DNA from: an uncultured Eubacteriales bacterium
Lineage (GTDB): Bacteria; Bacillota; Clostridia; Lachnospirales; Lachnospiraceae
Length of the DNA: 64,000 bases
Direction: 5' to 3'
Assembly (NCBI GenBank): GCA_900315015.1
Contig: OMXJ01000010.1
Span: 1-64,000 of the forward strand
Below, in pieces: positions 1 through 9,160 of the stretch (positions are counted from its first letter, which is position 1; the number at the start of each line of letters is the position of its first letter). The notes under the pieces are model-generated. The model had not been told where the DNA came from and searched no databases. It saw nothing but the letters and a program-made list of their open reading frames with translations. The position numbers and the translations under genes are program-made.

Positions 1-1
1 A

Positions 2-892
2 GTGGAAAAGATGCTTGAGGCTGCAGATAGAAAAGAAGCAGCTAAAGAAATTAAGGAGTGGTATGACGGATATGTATTTGGAAACTCCTATTTATACTGT
101 CCATGGGATGTTATCAATCATATTTCGGCACTCCGATATAATAGGACTGCAAAGCCTAAAAATTACTGGAAAAACACAAGCCATAATGGGATCCTGCTTA
201 CATTCGTAAGGAGAACAGATTTTAAGGTAAAGGGAAAATTTGAAATACTAATGAATAGTGGAACGATCACACAGACGATTACGGATGAACTAACCTATGA
301 TACTTTGCATTCATCGGAGGATAATCTGTGGAGCGTCCTGCTTATGACAGGCTATATTACTAAGGCAGATGCCGAGGAAGAAGGGGAAACGGTGAGCCTT
401 AAAATTCCGAATAAAGAAATTGCATCTATCTTTGAGGATACGGTTGTTAAGCTGTTCAAAGAAACGATAGATACCAATATGCAGAAAAGCATGATGGAGG
501 CGTTTTGGAATCAGGATGCAGAGGAAGCTGGGCGGACCCTCTCAGAGCTTCTATGGAGAACAATCAGCTATAATGACTATCACGAAGATTATTATCATGC
601 TTTCCTTGCTGGAGCATTTGTTGGAATAGGTTACGAAGTGGAGTCAAATAAAGAAAAAGGTCTTGGCAGACCGGATATACTGCTAAAGGATGAGGATAAC
701 CGCAGAGCCATTATCATTGAGGCTAAGAAGTCTAAAAAGGAAGCTGATCTGGACAAAGATTGTGACGAAGCAATCGACCAGATTATTACGGAAAAATATG
801 CAGAAGGGCTTTATGGTTATAAGCAGATACTCTGCTATGGAGTAGCGTTCTTCCAGAAACAGGCGAAGGTGAAGCTGCTGACTAATGGATAA
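2..892 (+). CDS. AAA-ATPase-like / PD-(D/E)XK nuclease family protein, 5'-truncated
   Basis: This is the C-terminal part of a protein whose beginning lies before the window. The GTG at base 2 is simply the first possible start in view. Near the visible N terminus the segment EWYDGYVFG followed by CPWDVINHI matches the end of the AAA-ATPase-like domain (the PF09820 type). Near the C terminus is a PD-(D/E)XK nuclease-type core: Asp225 in GRPDILL, then Glu240-Ala-Lys242 after a hydrophobic strand (numbering of the visible fragment), as in the PDDEXK_9 family. Such proteins are abundant in Bacteroidetes and Clostridia and their biological role is not settled. Nuclease activity is inferred from motifs only. 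A strong hairpin terminator follows directly, so the gene is not cotranscribed with mutS2. Confidence 0.8.
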   Translation: MEKMLEAADRKEAAKEIKEWYDGYVFGNSYLYCPWDVINHISALRYNRTAKPKNYWKNTSHNGILLTFVRRTDFKVKGKFEILMNSGTITQTITDELTYDTLHSSEDNLWSVLLMTGYITKADAEEEGETVSLKIPNKEIASIFEDTVVKLFKETIDTNMQKSMMEAFWNQDAEEAGRTLSELLWRTISYNDYHEDYYHAFLAGAFVGIGYEVESNKEKGLGRPDILLKDEDNRRAIIIEAKKSKKEADLDKDCDEAIDQIITEKYAEGLYGYKQILCYGVAFFQKQAKVKLLTNG

Positions 893-905
893 ACTTGGAC
901 ATACA

Positions 906-954
906 AGAGTTCTTATCTTTGAGCTTTTAGGCTTAGAAGGTAAGAACTCTTTTT
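906..954 (+). terminator. Rho-independent terminator after the nuclease-like gene
   Basis: The arm AGAGTTCTTATCTTTGAGC pairs with GCTTAGAAGGTAAGAACTCT across a short loop, with a few mismatches and wobble pairs, and is followed directly by a T run. It lies 13 bases after the stop codon. Confidence 0.85.
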
Positions 955-1096
955 AAGTGGATCAATAGGTAAGCGGTAAATGATCGGCATAACTAGAAAG
1001 ATTAAGCGAATGCTATATTTGCGGCGCAATATCTCTGGTGATGCATGGTGAGGGGGTATTAAGGAATACTTGACACATACCGCCGCAGGAAATTAC

Positions 1097-1126
1097 TTGA
1101 AAAATGGGTAACAAGTATAGTATAAT
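1097..1126 (+). promoter_or_regulatory. Sigma-A-type promoter for mutS2 and following genes
   Basis: TTGAAA (1097-1102) and a perfect TATAAT (1121-1126) are separated by 18 bp. Transcription would start near 1133, giving a leader of about 240 nt that includes the 37-bp repeat. A separate TTGACA at 1070 is too far from the -10 box to be its partner. Confidence 0.6.
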
Positions 1127-1205
1127 AAAGAGCAAGCGTTTTGATTTTGGGATATAGAAAAGAGAATCCTCTGGAATCATATGAAGGGCTGATTGTTAAA
1201 GCTGC

Positions 1206-1279
1206 CAGGGCAGAGAGCTGATAGTCTGTTTATTAAAGACAGCAGGGCAGAGAGCCGATAGTCTGTTTATTAAAGACAG
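1206..1279 (+). repeat. Tandem repeat, 37 bp x 2
   Basis: Two head-to-tail copies (1206-1242 and 1243-1279) share the core GATAGTCTGTTTATTAAAGA and differ by one base. A partial third copy (CAGAGCAGAAAGCAG) follows. It sits in the mutS2 leader. Confidence 0.85.
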
Positions 1280-1373
1280 CAGAGCAGAAAGCAGCAATAA
1301 AAAGCAAAAAGCAGAAAGCAAAAAATAAAAAGTAAAAAGCATAAGTATTTAAGCATTAAAGGAAATTTAGCAT

Positions 1374-3926
1374 ATGAATGAAAAGGTTTTACATACATTA
1401 GAATTTGATAAAATAAAAGAAATGCTTGCAGGCATGGCAGGAACAGAAGCAGCAAAAAGAAGATGCCGCGAGCTAGAGCCATATACAGACATAAAGAAGA
1501 TAAGGCAGCTCCAGCAGGAAACTGCAGACTCGCTATCTAGAATATATAAATCAGGAAGCATAGGCTTTCATGGAATACCAGATATCACAGATAGCATGAG
1601 AAGGCTTGAAATCGGAGGAGTATTAGGAATAAGAGAGCTGATGAATGTAGGCTCGGTACTGAGGAATTCTAAAGCAGTAAAAAAATATGGAGACTCAGAG
1701 CTGACAGATTCCCTTACCTCTAAATTTGAAGCCTTAGACCCTGTAACAAGCCTTGAAAATGAAATAACCCGCTGCATCATATCAGAAGAGGAAATAGCAG
1801 ATGATGCCAGCAGCGGTCTAAAAAATGTCAGAAGACAGATAAGAATTACCGGAGATAAGGTGAGAGAGACCTTGACTAAGGTTCTAAATTCAAGCGGTGA
1901 AATGCTGCGCGACAATCTCATCACCACAAGAAACGGCAGATACTGCCTGCCGGTAAAGCAGGAATATAAGAATTCCTTTGGCGGAATGGTGCATGACCAG
2001 TCAGCAACGGGTTCAACTGTATTTATGGAGCCGGAAGCAGTAATCAGGCTAAATAATGAGCTTGCAGAGCTAGCAGCCAAGGAAAAGGAAGAAATCGAAA
2101 AGGTACTTGCAAACCTCTCAAATATGGCAGGGGAAGTGCTTGAAACAATAGAATGTGATTATAAGGTATTAGTGGAGCTGGATTTCGTATTTGCAAGAGG
2201 AAACCTCGCAAAGAAAATGAAGGCGACAGAGCCGATATTCAATGAAAATCACTATATAAATATCAAAAAGGGAAGACATCCGCTAATAGAACAGCATAAG
2301 GTGGTTCCTATAGATGTATTCCTTGGCTATAAACCAGAAGGTCTTGCAGAAAGCTTGAAAGCCGCAGGCACAGCAGCGCTGGGTAAGGATAATAGAGCAG
2401 ATAGCAAAAAAAATAAGAAGAGCGGTACACCTGAAATACCAGAAAATGTAAGTGCGGAAAGCTCAGAACTTGGATATATAGAGGGAGCAGTAAATAACGG
2501 TTTTGACATGCTAGTAATAACAGGTCCAAATACCGGCGGAAAAACTGTAACCCTAAAGACCCTTGGACTTATGACCATAATGGGACAGGCAGGATTACAT
2601 ATACCAGCATTTGAAGGCTCATCACTTGGAATCTTTGAAGAGGTATATGCAGACATAGGAGATGAGCAGAGCATAGAGCAGAGCCTTTCGACTTTCTCAT
2701 CTCATATGACAAATACTGTAAAAATCTTGAGCAATGCAGACGAGAATAGTCTTGTGCTCTTTGATGAACTAGGTGCAGGAACAGATCCTATAGAAGGAGC
2801 TGCGCTTGCAATGTCTATCCTTACTCATCTTCATAACAAGGGCATCACGACAGCGGCAACCACCCATTACTCAGAACTTAAGATATTTGCCCTAAATACA
2901 GAGGGCGTATCAAACGGAAGCTGTGAATTCAACGTAGAAACGCTTCAGCCTACCTATAAGCTCTTAATCGGAATACCAGGAAAATCAAACGCCTTTGCAA
3001 TATCAAGAAAGCTTGGGCTTTCAGATGAAATCATAGAAGAAGCAAAGGGCTTTATCAAGGAAAGAGATGAAAGCTTTGAAGATATCATATCAAGGCTTAA
3101 TGCGGACAGGCAGAAAATAGCAAGCGAAAAGGAAGAGCTAGAAAGAAGCCTTGCAGCGCAGAAGGAGCTTGAAAAGCAGCTGAGAGAGAAAAATGAGAAA
3201 TTAGATAAGCAAAAGGCAGACATTCTTAGGAAGGCTGATGAAAAGGCCAGGGACATACTCCAAAAGGCAAAGGATTATGCAGACTCATCCATTAGAACAA
3301 TGAACAAGTTGCAGCTTAATGCAGGAAATGCAAGGGAAATGGAAGAGCAGAGAGCAAAGCTGCGTGAAAGGCTTGAATCGACAGATAAATATATCTCGAA
3401 AAACGGCAAAAAAGCAGCAAAGGCAGCAGCGCCGGCGCACTCAGCAACAAAGGACCATGAATTTGTGCCGGGAGATGAGGTGCATGTAATCAGCATGAAC
3501 CTTGATGGAAAGGTTCTAGAAAAGGAAAATGCCAAGGGAGAAATCAAAGTATCCATGGGCATTCTGAAAATGGATGTAAAAAGAAGTGATCTTGAGCTTA
3601 AAAAGAGCGCAGAAAAGGTAAAGAGAGAAGAGCATCAAAGAGATGTATCAGCAGGCCTTAGAATGGCAAAGAGCATGAGTGCATCTCCAGAACTGAATAT
3701 CATCGGACAGTACACTGCAGATGCAGAGCATACGGTAGAAGGCTTTATAGATGATGCTTTCTTAGCACATCTTCCAAAGGTAACCATCATACATGGAAGA
3801 GGAACCGGAGCGCTAAAGAAAATGGTATGGGACATTCTCCAGAGAACAAAGTATGTAAAGAGCTATAGACTTGGCGGAATGGGCGAAGGCGATGGCGGTG
3901 CTACAATTGTAGAATTTAAGTACTAA
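1374..3926 (+). CDS. mutS2: Endonuclease MutS2 (MutS-family ATPase with Smr domain)
   Basis: MutS2 binds branched or collided nucleic acids. It is linked to suppression of recombination and, in Bacillus, to rescue of collided ribosomes. The MutS core is clear: clamp and lever helices in the first 300 residues, Walker A GPNTGGKT at 384-391, Walker B near VLFDELGAGTDP, and the switch ATTHYSELK. A charged coiled coil follows, and a C-terminal Smr domain covers about 770-850 with HGRGTGALK. At 850 aa it is longer than the usual 780 or so. The excess is a low-complexity Lys/Ala/Glu-rich insert at about 318-370, just before the P-loop. The usual LDLRG motif opening the Smr domain reads LNIIG here, so nuclease activity may be altered. 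The start has AAAGGA 10 bases upstream. It is the first of a run of loosely spaced co-oriented genes. Confidence 0.95.
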   Translation: MNEKVLHTLEFDKIKEMLAGMAGTEAAKRRCRELEPYTDIKKIRQLQQETADSLSRIYKSGSIGFHGIPDITDSMRRLEIGGVLGIRELMNVGSVLRNSKAVKKYGDSELTDSLTSKFEALDPVTSLENEITRCIISEEEIADDASSGLKNVRRQIRITGDKVRETLTKVLNSSGEMLRDNLITTRNGRYCLPVKQEYKNSFGGMVHDQSATGSTVFMEPEAVIRLNNELAELAAKEKEEIEKVLANLSNMAGEVLETIECDYKVLVELDFVFARGNLAKKMKATEPIFNENHYINIKKGRHPLIEQHKVVPIDVFLGYKPEGLAESLKAAGTAALGKDNRADSKKNKKSGTPEIPENVSAESSELGYIEGAVNNGFDMLVITGPNTGGKTVTLKTLGLMTIMGQAGLHIPAFEGSSLGIFEEVYADIGDEQSIEQSLSTFSSHMTNTVKILSNADENSLVLFDELGAGTDPIEGAALAMSILTHLHNKGITTAATTHYSELKIFALNTEGVSNGSCEFNVETLQPTYKLLIGIPGKSNAFAISRKLGLSDEIIEEAKGFIKERDESFEDIISRLNADRQKIASEKEELERSLAAQKELEKQLREKNEKLDKQKADILRKADEKARDILQKAKDYADSSIRTMNKLQLNAGNAREMEEQRAKLRERLESTDKYISKNGKKAAKAAAPAHSATKDHEFVPGDEVHVISMNLDGKVLEKENAKGEIKVSMGILKMDVKRSDLELKKSAEKVKREEHQRDVSAGLRMAKSMSASPELNIIGQYTADAEHTVEGFIDDAFLAHLPKVTIIHGRGTGALKKMVWDILQRTKYVKSYRLGGMGEGDGGATIVEFKY

Positions 3927-4060
3927 GATGTAAGGCAGCATGTTTGGTATTAAATACAGAGCTTAATAAGTAAAAAGCAGAGGCAAAATGCACTGCCAGG
4001 AAACAAAGTAAGTAAAGAAAATAGCAAAGTAATAGGGACAAACAGAAAAGGACGTGAAAA

Positions 4061-4981
4061 ATGGCAGAAAAACAGAAGATAATGATAGTAGATGACGATA
4101 CAAACATTTCAAACCTTGTATCTCTCTACCTAAAGAAGGAATGTTTTGACACCATCTGTGTGGATGATGGAGAAAAGGCAGTAAAGGAATTTGAAAGCTA
4201 TAAGCCGGACCTTGTAGTATTAGACATAATGCTTCCGGGAATAGATGGCTATGAGGTGTGCCGTGAAATCCGAAAGACCTCTCAGGTGCCTATCATCATG
4301 CTCTCAGCAAAGGGAGAAATATTTGATAAGGTATTAGGACTTGAGCTTGGCGCTGATGATTACATGGAAAAGCCATTCGACTCAAAGGAGCTTGTGGCAA
4401 GAATCAAATCCATATTGAGACGCTTTAGGAATGCAAATGAAATGGCAATGAAAAAGGCTCAAAATGCACCGGGAACTCAGGCGTCTTCGGGAGCAGAGGC
4501 TTCTTATGGAGCTGCAGCAGGGCAGATGGAAACAGGAAAGAGCGCAGGCGGTTCAGACTTTGTAACAGGATTTGGCGCAGGGGGCAGCTTTGACATAGGA
4601 GGAGGAACACAGGCAGTAACACCAAGCATTGGAGGAACCTTTGGAGTTCCAACAACAGGCCCATCAAATATGAAGCAGGAAATGGTAAGTTACCCGGATC
4701 TTGTAATCAACTTATCAAATTATTCAGTAAATTACTGCGGAAAGCATATCGACATGCCTCCAAAGGAATTAGAACTGCTTTATTTTTTGGCAGCGCATCC
4801 AAATAGAGTATTCACGCGTGAACAGCTCCTAGACCATATCTGGGGCTATGAGTACATAGGCGACACCAGAACAGTAGACGTGCACATAAAAAGACTTCGT
4901 GAAAAGATACACGATCATGGTGACTGGGCACTGGCAACGGTATGGGGCATAGGCTATAAATTCAGTTATAACGAGAAGTAG
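4061..4981 (+). CDS. OmpR/PhoB-family response regulator with long linker
   Basis: The receiver domain (1-120) has the acidic pocket D11-D12-D13, phosphoacceptor Asp55 in VVLDIMLPG and the conserved Lys104 in EKPF. The winged-helix DNA-binding domain (about 210-303) has PPKELELLYFLAAHPNRVFT, the recognition-helix segment TVDVHIKRLREKI and the terminal WGIGYKF. The two are joined by about 86 residues of Gly/Ala/Ser/Thr-rich sequence, where PhoB relatives usually have 5-20, so the protein is 306 aa instead of about 230. The histidine kinase gene starts 27 bases downstream, so they form a two-component pair. An HtrA-like gene next door recalls WalRK-type loci, but the kinase lacks the PAS domain of WalK, so I do not assign walR. 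The ribosome site AAAGGA precedes the ATG. Confidence 0.92.
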   Translation: MAEKQKIMIVDDDTNISNLVSLYLKKECFDTICVDDGEKAVKEFESYKPDLVVLDIMLPGIDGYEVCREIRKTSQVPIIMLSAKGEIFDKVLGLELGADDYMEKPFDSKELVARIKSILRRFRNANEMAMKKAQNAPGTQASSGAEASYGAAAGQMETGKSAGGSDFVTGFGAGGSFDIGGGTQAVTPSIGGTFGVPTTGPSNMKQEMVSYPDLVINLSNYSVNYCGKHIDMPPKELELLYFLAAHPNRVFTREQLLDHIWGYEYIGDTRTVDVHIKRLREKIHDHGDWALATVWGIGYKFSYNEK

Positions 4982-5008
4982 TTAAAAACAAGGGAAGGAG
5001 GCAGTAAA

Positions 5009-6427
5009 ATGCAGAAAAATGGAAGCGTAATAAAGCTTGCATTGATTTACGTGGTAATAGCAGTATCTGTATTCTTGCTGCTCAACACCTTTGGAATGGC
5101 GAGCCTTCGAAAGAAGCTCGTAACAGAAAAAAGAAGCTATCTAGGAGACGTGGCGGCGCTTATATCAGATGAATATGTAACGCCGTATTATAATGATGTA
5201 ACAAAGCTCTCCGACATGAAGCGCCAGATGAGAAGTGTAGCGACCTTTCTTAACATACGTGTCTGCATAGTAAATGCAAAAGGGTATGTAATAGTAGATA
5301 CAGAAGGAACCTTTGAAAAAAATAGCATAGACGACAAGGCAGAAGGCTTTCTGGATGAGCTGATAAGTAATGGCTATGTAGAAAACTATTATATAGACGA
5401 GGACTTTGGTAAAGTAATCGCAAATGTAGAGCCTATAAACAAGGATTACACCCTGAGGGGCTATGTAATAGCAATGACAAAAATGACCGACATAAAGGCC
5501 TCTACCAATAACTATCTTAACTTCATAAACATAGCCTATATCTGGTTTACGGCTATACTTCTTGGGGCCTTTATAATACTGTACTTCATAGGGCCTTACC
5601 AGGCAGCAAAGATAAACAAGATAGCGATGGAATATTCAAAGGGACACTTTGATGAAAAAATAGAACTAAATACCCATGACGAATACTCAGCCCTAGCAGC
5701 AACAGTAAACTACATGGGCGAAGAAATGAAAAATCTGAATGATTATCAGAAAAAATTCATAGCGAATGTATCGCATGACTTTAAGAGCCCGCTCACCTCA
5801 ATAAAGGGCTATACAGAAGCCATGAAGGATGGAGTAATACCTCTGGAGGAACAGGGCAAATACCTTGAAATCATAGCCTTTGAAACAGAAAGACTAACCA
5901 AGCTCACCTCGAACCTCTTATCATTATCAGGCTTTGAAAACGGAGGCACAAAGCTAGAGCTTAGCGTATTTGACATAAATGCCATGATAAAAAAGACTGC
6001 CATGACCTTTGAAGGCACCTGCACAAAGAAGAAGGTTACCTTAAATCTCACCTTTGAGGCGGATAAAGAAAATGTTCAGGCAGACTTTGGCAGGATACAG
6101 CAGGTATTATACAACCTAATAGACAACGCGGTAAAATTCAGCAATGAATTTTCAGTAGTAGATATATCCACAAAGGTACGTGGAAGCAAGGTTTTAATAT
6201 CAGTAAAGGATCACGGCATAGGAATACCGGCAGATTCAATAGGAAAGATATGGGAACGCTTTTATAAAACAGACGTATCGCGCGGAAAAGATAAAAAAGG
6301 AACGGGTCTGGGCCTGGCAATAACAAAGGATATAGTTGAGGCCCATCATGAAAATATCAATGTAGTAAGTACATTAGGTGTAGGAACCGAATTTACTTTT
6401 ACGCTGCCTTTGGCAGAAACCTCTTAA
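5009..6427 (+). CDS. Sensor histidine kinase (HAMP-HisKA-HATPase_c)
   Basis: This is the membrane sensor partner of the upstream regulator. TM1 is at about 8-27, an extracellular sensor domain of about 140 residues follows, and TM2 is at about 172-195 (IWFTAILLGAFIILYFIG). A HAMP linker leads to the dimerisation helix with phosphoacceptor His256 in NVSHDFKSPLTSIKGY. The ATP-binding domain has the N box (NLIDNAVKFS), G1 (DHGIGIP), F box (ERFYKTD) and G2 (GTGLGLAI). The length of 472 aa is normal for the class. AAGGAGG lies 7 bases before the start. No cytoplasmic PAS domain is seen. The ligand cannot be told from sequence. Confidence 0.95.
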   Translation: MQKNGSVIKLALIYVVIAVSVFLLLNTFGMASLRKKLVTEKRSYLGDVAALISDEYVTPYYNDVTKLSDMKRQMRSVATFLNIRVCIVNAKGYVIVDTEGTFEKNSIDDKAEGFLDELISNGYVENYYIDEDFGKVIANVEPINKDYTLRGYVIAMTKMTDIKASTNNYLNFINIAYIWFTAILLGAFIILYFIGPYQAAKINKIAMEYSKGHFDEKIELNTHDEYSALAATVNYMGEEMKNLNDYQKKFIANVSHDFKSPLTSIKGYTEAMKDGVIPLEEQGKYLEIIAFETERLTKLTSNLLSLSGFENGGTKLELSVFDINAMIKKTAMTFEGTCTKKKVTLNLTFEADKENVQADFGRIQQVLYNLIDNAVKFSNEFSVVDISTKVRGSKVLISVKDHGIGIPADSIGKIWERFYKTDVSRGKDKKGTGLGLAITKDIVEAHHENINVVSTLGVGTEFTFTLPLAETS

Positions 6428-6585
6428 ATGTTAACAAAATAGCTATATTTTATTCATTAATGTATGGTATGTTGTGAGATGGAATAGCTCGCAAAATAGA
6501 TTGTTTAGTATTTTGGTATGTTACGATTGGTTTAGATGCTTTTAGTAGAGGGAAAAGTGCTAAAAGCTGGAGGGACAGAGAGTAA

Positions 6586-8175
6586 ATGGCAGATATAAAG
6601 AACAATAAAGAAGAAAAAAAGAAAGAAGAGGCAGTTGGATATAAGTTCATGCAGGAAAAGGTGACGCATCCAAAAAGGCGCAAAGTAAAGAAATATTTGC
6701 TCATCACTGTGTATGTATTAGTAATGGCAGTGGTATTTGGCTTTGTATCAAGGCTCATATTTGAGTATTCTAAAGGCGCAGCGGAAAAGATACTTAATGC
6801 AAAAGAAGATGAAGGGCAGAAAAATACCAGCAAGACATTATCTGCCATAACACCGACAGTTCCGGCGCAGCAGGTAGCAACCACTGAAAGCACTACAGAG
6901 AAAAAGGAAGTAGAAACTAAGACCGTAAGCAGCACTCAGACAACCAGTGAGAGCAGCACCAGCGAGGTGGCTGAGAGCGAGGCGGCGAGTACTGCAGAAA
7001 GCGAAATAACGACAGTAAGCACCTCCTATGACTATATGGACAGGGAGCAGACAAATACCAGCACTGTAAGCACCGTAAGCACCGACATGTCAAATACAGA
7101 AGAGCAGTCGGTAGATATGCTGGTGGATGCATATATGGGCTTAAGGAGAGTGGCCAGTAAGGCATCTTCCTCCCTGGTATCAGTAATGGCAGTAACGGGC
7201 GGTGAAGACTGGCTTGGCGGCGAATACGAGGATGAAATAGAAACTACAGGAGTATTCATAGGCGAAAAGAAATATGAAAAATCGACAGGAATGCTCGTGC
7301 TCGTAAGCTTAAGCAAAATCCAGAATGCAAATTCGATATACGTATCCATAGGAGATGAAAGACTTCTATCTCAGCTGTGGGCGTATGATCAGGATCTTGA
7401 CATAGCAATGATCTACGCAGAGGTTCCACTTGTTTACACGATAGAGCTTGCAGATTATAAAACCGACCTGAAAAGTGTGGAAAATAACACAGAAGATGAT
7501 CTCTTAGAGGGATATAGCAGCTTTGTAAGAGAGTATGCTAGTTTGAGCCCGGCGGATATAGAAACAGGAAAAGACTCTATCGGAGTCGGAATGCCTGTAA
7601 TAATACTCGGAAATCCATACGGCTACATGGATAGCATGCAGCTCTGTATGATAGTAGGTAAAAGCGGTTATAAGTATGTAACAGATAATGCAGTTCAGCT
7701 CTTTTATACAGATGCCATAACGACTTTAGAGGGAGACGGCGTAGCTGTAAATACAGCAGGAAGCATAGTCGGCTTTGTATCGCATATGGCAGAGGAAGAG
7801 GGCGGCTCTGTCTGCTGCACCCTATTAAGCGCAGAAAGCATAAAGGATATTCTAGCAAAGCTTAAAGGAAAAGAGAGAGAAGTATACTTTGGTGTAATTG
7901 CAGAAGACATGCCAAAGAGCGTTCTATCATCAAAGAATCTGGACGCAGGAATATTTGTATCAGAGGTAGTTACCGCATCACCTGCTTTTGAAGGCGGAGT
8001 AAAGGCCGGAGACATAATAACTGAAATATCAGGAGAAAAGGTGACCTCGGTAAAGAAGCTCCATCAGATACTTGATAGCTGCAAGAAGGGCGATGAAGTA
8101 AGCGTTACAGTGCATAGAGTCGTAAGGACAAATGAAAGCGATGAAATGCTAAGAGTGATTCTGTCGGAAAGATAG
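6586..8175 (+). CDS. HtrA/DegP-like membrane protein with PDZ domain, catalytic residues missing
   Basis: Architecture: a basic cytoplasmic tail, one membrane helix (about 37-60), a Ser/Thr/Glu-rich extracellular linker (about 80-170), a trypsin-like fold (about 185-425) and one PDZ domain (about 430-525, with ASPAFEGGVKAGDIITEISG). The fold is recognisable from GVFIG, DLDIAMI (Asp272 at the catalytic Asp position), GNPYG and TDAI. The other two triad residues are absent. Where HtrA has TNHHV the sequence is LVLVSLSKI (236-244) with no His, and where HtrA has GNSGG it reads L-E-G-D-G (381-385) with no Ser. It should therefore act as a non-proteolytic binder, perhaps a regulator or sensor partner for the adjacent two-component system. 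yhaM starts 31 bases downstream. AGGGA lies 11 bases before the ATG. Confidence 0.85.
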   Translation: MADIKNNKEEKKKEEAVGYKFMQEKVTHPKRRKVKKYLLITVYVLVMAVVFGFVSRLIFEYSKGAAEKILNAKEDEGQKNTSKTLSAITPTVPAQQVATTESTTEKKEVETKTVSSTQTTSESSTSEVAESEAASTAESEITTVSTSYDYMDREQTNTSTVSTVSTDMSNTEEQSVDMLVDAYMGLRRVASKASSSLVSVMAVTGGEDWLGGEYEDEIETTGVFIGEKKYEKSTGMLVLVSLSKIQNANSIYVSIGDERLLSQLWAYDQDLDIAMIYAEVPLVYTIELADYKTDLKSVENNTEDDLLEGYSSFVREYASLSPADIETGKDSIGVGMPVIILGNPYGYMDSMQLCMIVGKSGYKYVTDNAVQLFYTDAITTLEGDGVAVNTAGSIVGFVSHMAEEEGGSVCCTLLSAESIKDILAKLKGKEREVYFGVIAEDMPKSVLSSKNLDAGIFVSEVVTASPAFEGGVKAGDIITEISGEKVTSVKKLHQILDSCKKGDEVSVTVHRVVRTNESDEMLRVILSER

Positions 8176-8206
8176 AAAAGAAAAAAGTTAGAAAGGTTAA
8201 GCAGTA

Positions 8207-9160
8207 ATGAAACATATTTGTGACATCCGTGAAGGAGACAATGTAAGCGAGATATACTTTGTGAAAAGTTATCAGCAGCTTAAATCAAAGGTAGGAAAGG
8301 CATATGGTTCCATAACCCTTCAGGATAAAACAGGAACCCTCGATGCAAAGATCTGGGATTATGGTCCGGGAATAGCGGAATTTGATACAATGGACTTTGT
8401 ATTTGTATCAGGAAGTGTAACAAGCTTTCAGGGGCAGCTCCAGCTAAGAGTAAACAGACTTAGAAAATGCGAAGAGGATGAAGTTGATGTGACAGAATAC
8501 ATGCCATCAAGTGAAAGAGACATTGATGAGATGTATACTGAACTTTTAAGATTTGTTCAGGGAGTAAAACAGCCTCACCTCCACGATCTTTTAAGAGACA
8601 TATTCATAGATGATAAGGATTTTCAGACCAGGTTCAAGAAACATTCAGCAGCAAAAAGCGTGCATCATGCCTTCATAGGCGGACTTTTAGAGCATACTCT
8701 CGGAGTTGTAAAGACCTGCGAATTCATGTCAAAGCAGTATCCATATTTGAATCATGACCTCTTGATAACAGCTGCTCTCTGCCATGATATAGGAAAGCTG
8801 AATGAAATATCAGCATTCCCTGAAAATGATTATACAGATGAAGGAAATCTTGTAGGACATATCTATATGGGTGCCCATATGATAGAAAAAAGAATAGATG
8901 AAATGCCGGATTTCCCTGTTAAGCTCAGAGCAGAACTAGTGCACTGCATATTGGCTCATCACGGCGAGCTAGAATATGGTTCACCAAAAAAGCCGGCACT
9001 TGCAGAAGCAGTAGCACTTACCCTTGCAGATAATGTAGATGCAAAGCTTGAGACCATGAAGGAAACTCTCCTTGCAGGAGACCCAAATGCAACCTGGGTA
9101 GGATATTCGAAGTGGTTTGAGAGCAATATCAGAAGGACAACCGATAGTTCAAACTTATAA
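8207..9160 (+). CDS. yhaM: YhaM-like 3'-5' exoribonuclease (OB fold + HD domain)
   Basis: The first 90 residues form an OB-fold nucleic-acid-binding domain (KSKVGKAYGSITLQDKTG, then LDAKIWDYGP). An HD-type metal-dependent phosphohydrolase follows, with the motif GGLLEHTLGV, the His193-Asp194 pair in ALCHDIGKL, and AHHGELEYGSP further on. This order and the 317-aa length match YhaM of Bacillus and relatives, a Mn-dependent 3'-5' exonuclease acting in RNA turnover. It follows the HtrA-like gene by 31 bases and is probably cotranscribed. Its stop codon lies inside the first unit of a 45-bp tandem repeat array. Confidence 0.88.
   Translation: MKHICDIREGDNVSEIYFVKSYQQLKSKVGKAYGSITLQDKTGTLDAKIWDYGPGIAEFDTMDFVFVSGSVTSFQGQLQLRVNRLRKCEEDEVDVTEYMPSSERDIDEMYTELLRFVQGVKQPHLHDLLRDIFIDDKDFQTRFKKHSAAKSVHHAFIGGLLEHTLGVVKTCEFMSKQYPYLNHDLLITAALCHDIGKLNEISAFPENDYTDEGNLVGHIYMGAHMIEKRIDEMPDFPVKLRAELVHCILAHHGELEYGSPKKPALAEAVALTLADNVDAKLETMKETLLAGDPNATWVGYSKWFESNIRRTTDSSNL

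Larger units (their letters stand above)
893..1373 (+). other. Intergenic region upstream of mutS2
   Basis: This 481-bp gap holds the terminator of the preceding gene (906-954), a promoter (1097-1126), a two-copy 37-bp tandem repeat (1206-1279) and an A-rich run of AAAAAGC-like words up to the mutS2 ribosome site. I see no coding potential on either strand. Confidence 0.7.

Noticed and set aside
1070..1075. TTGACA before mutS2 as the -35 box
   Set aside because: It is 45 bp from the TATAAT at 1121. TTGAAA at 1097 has the proper spacing.
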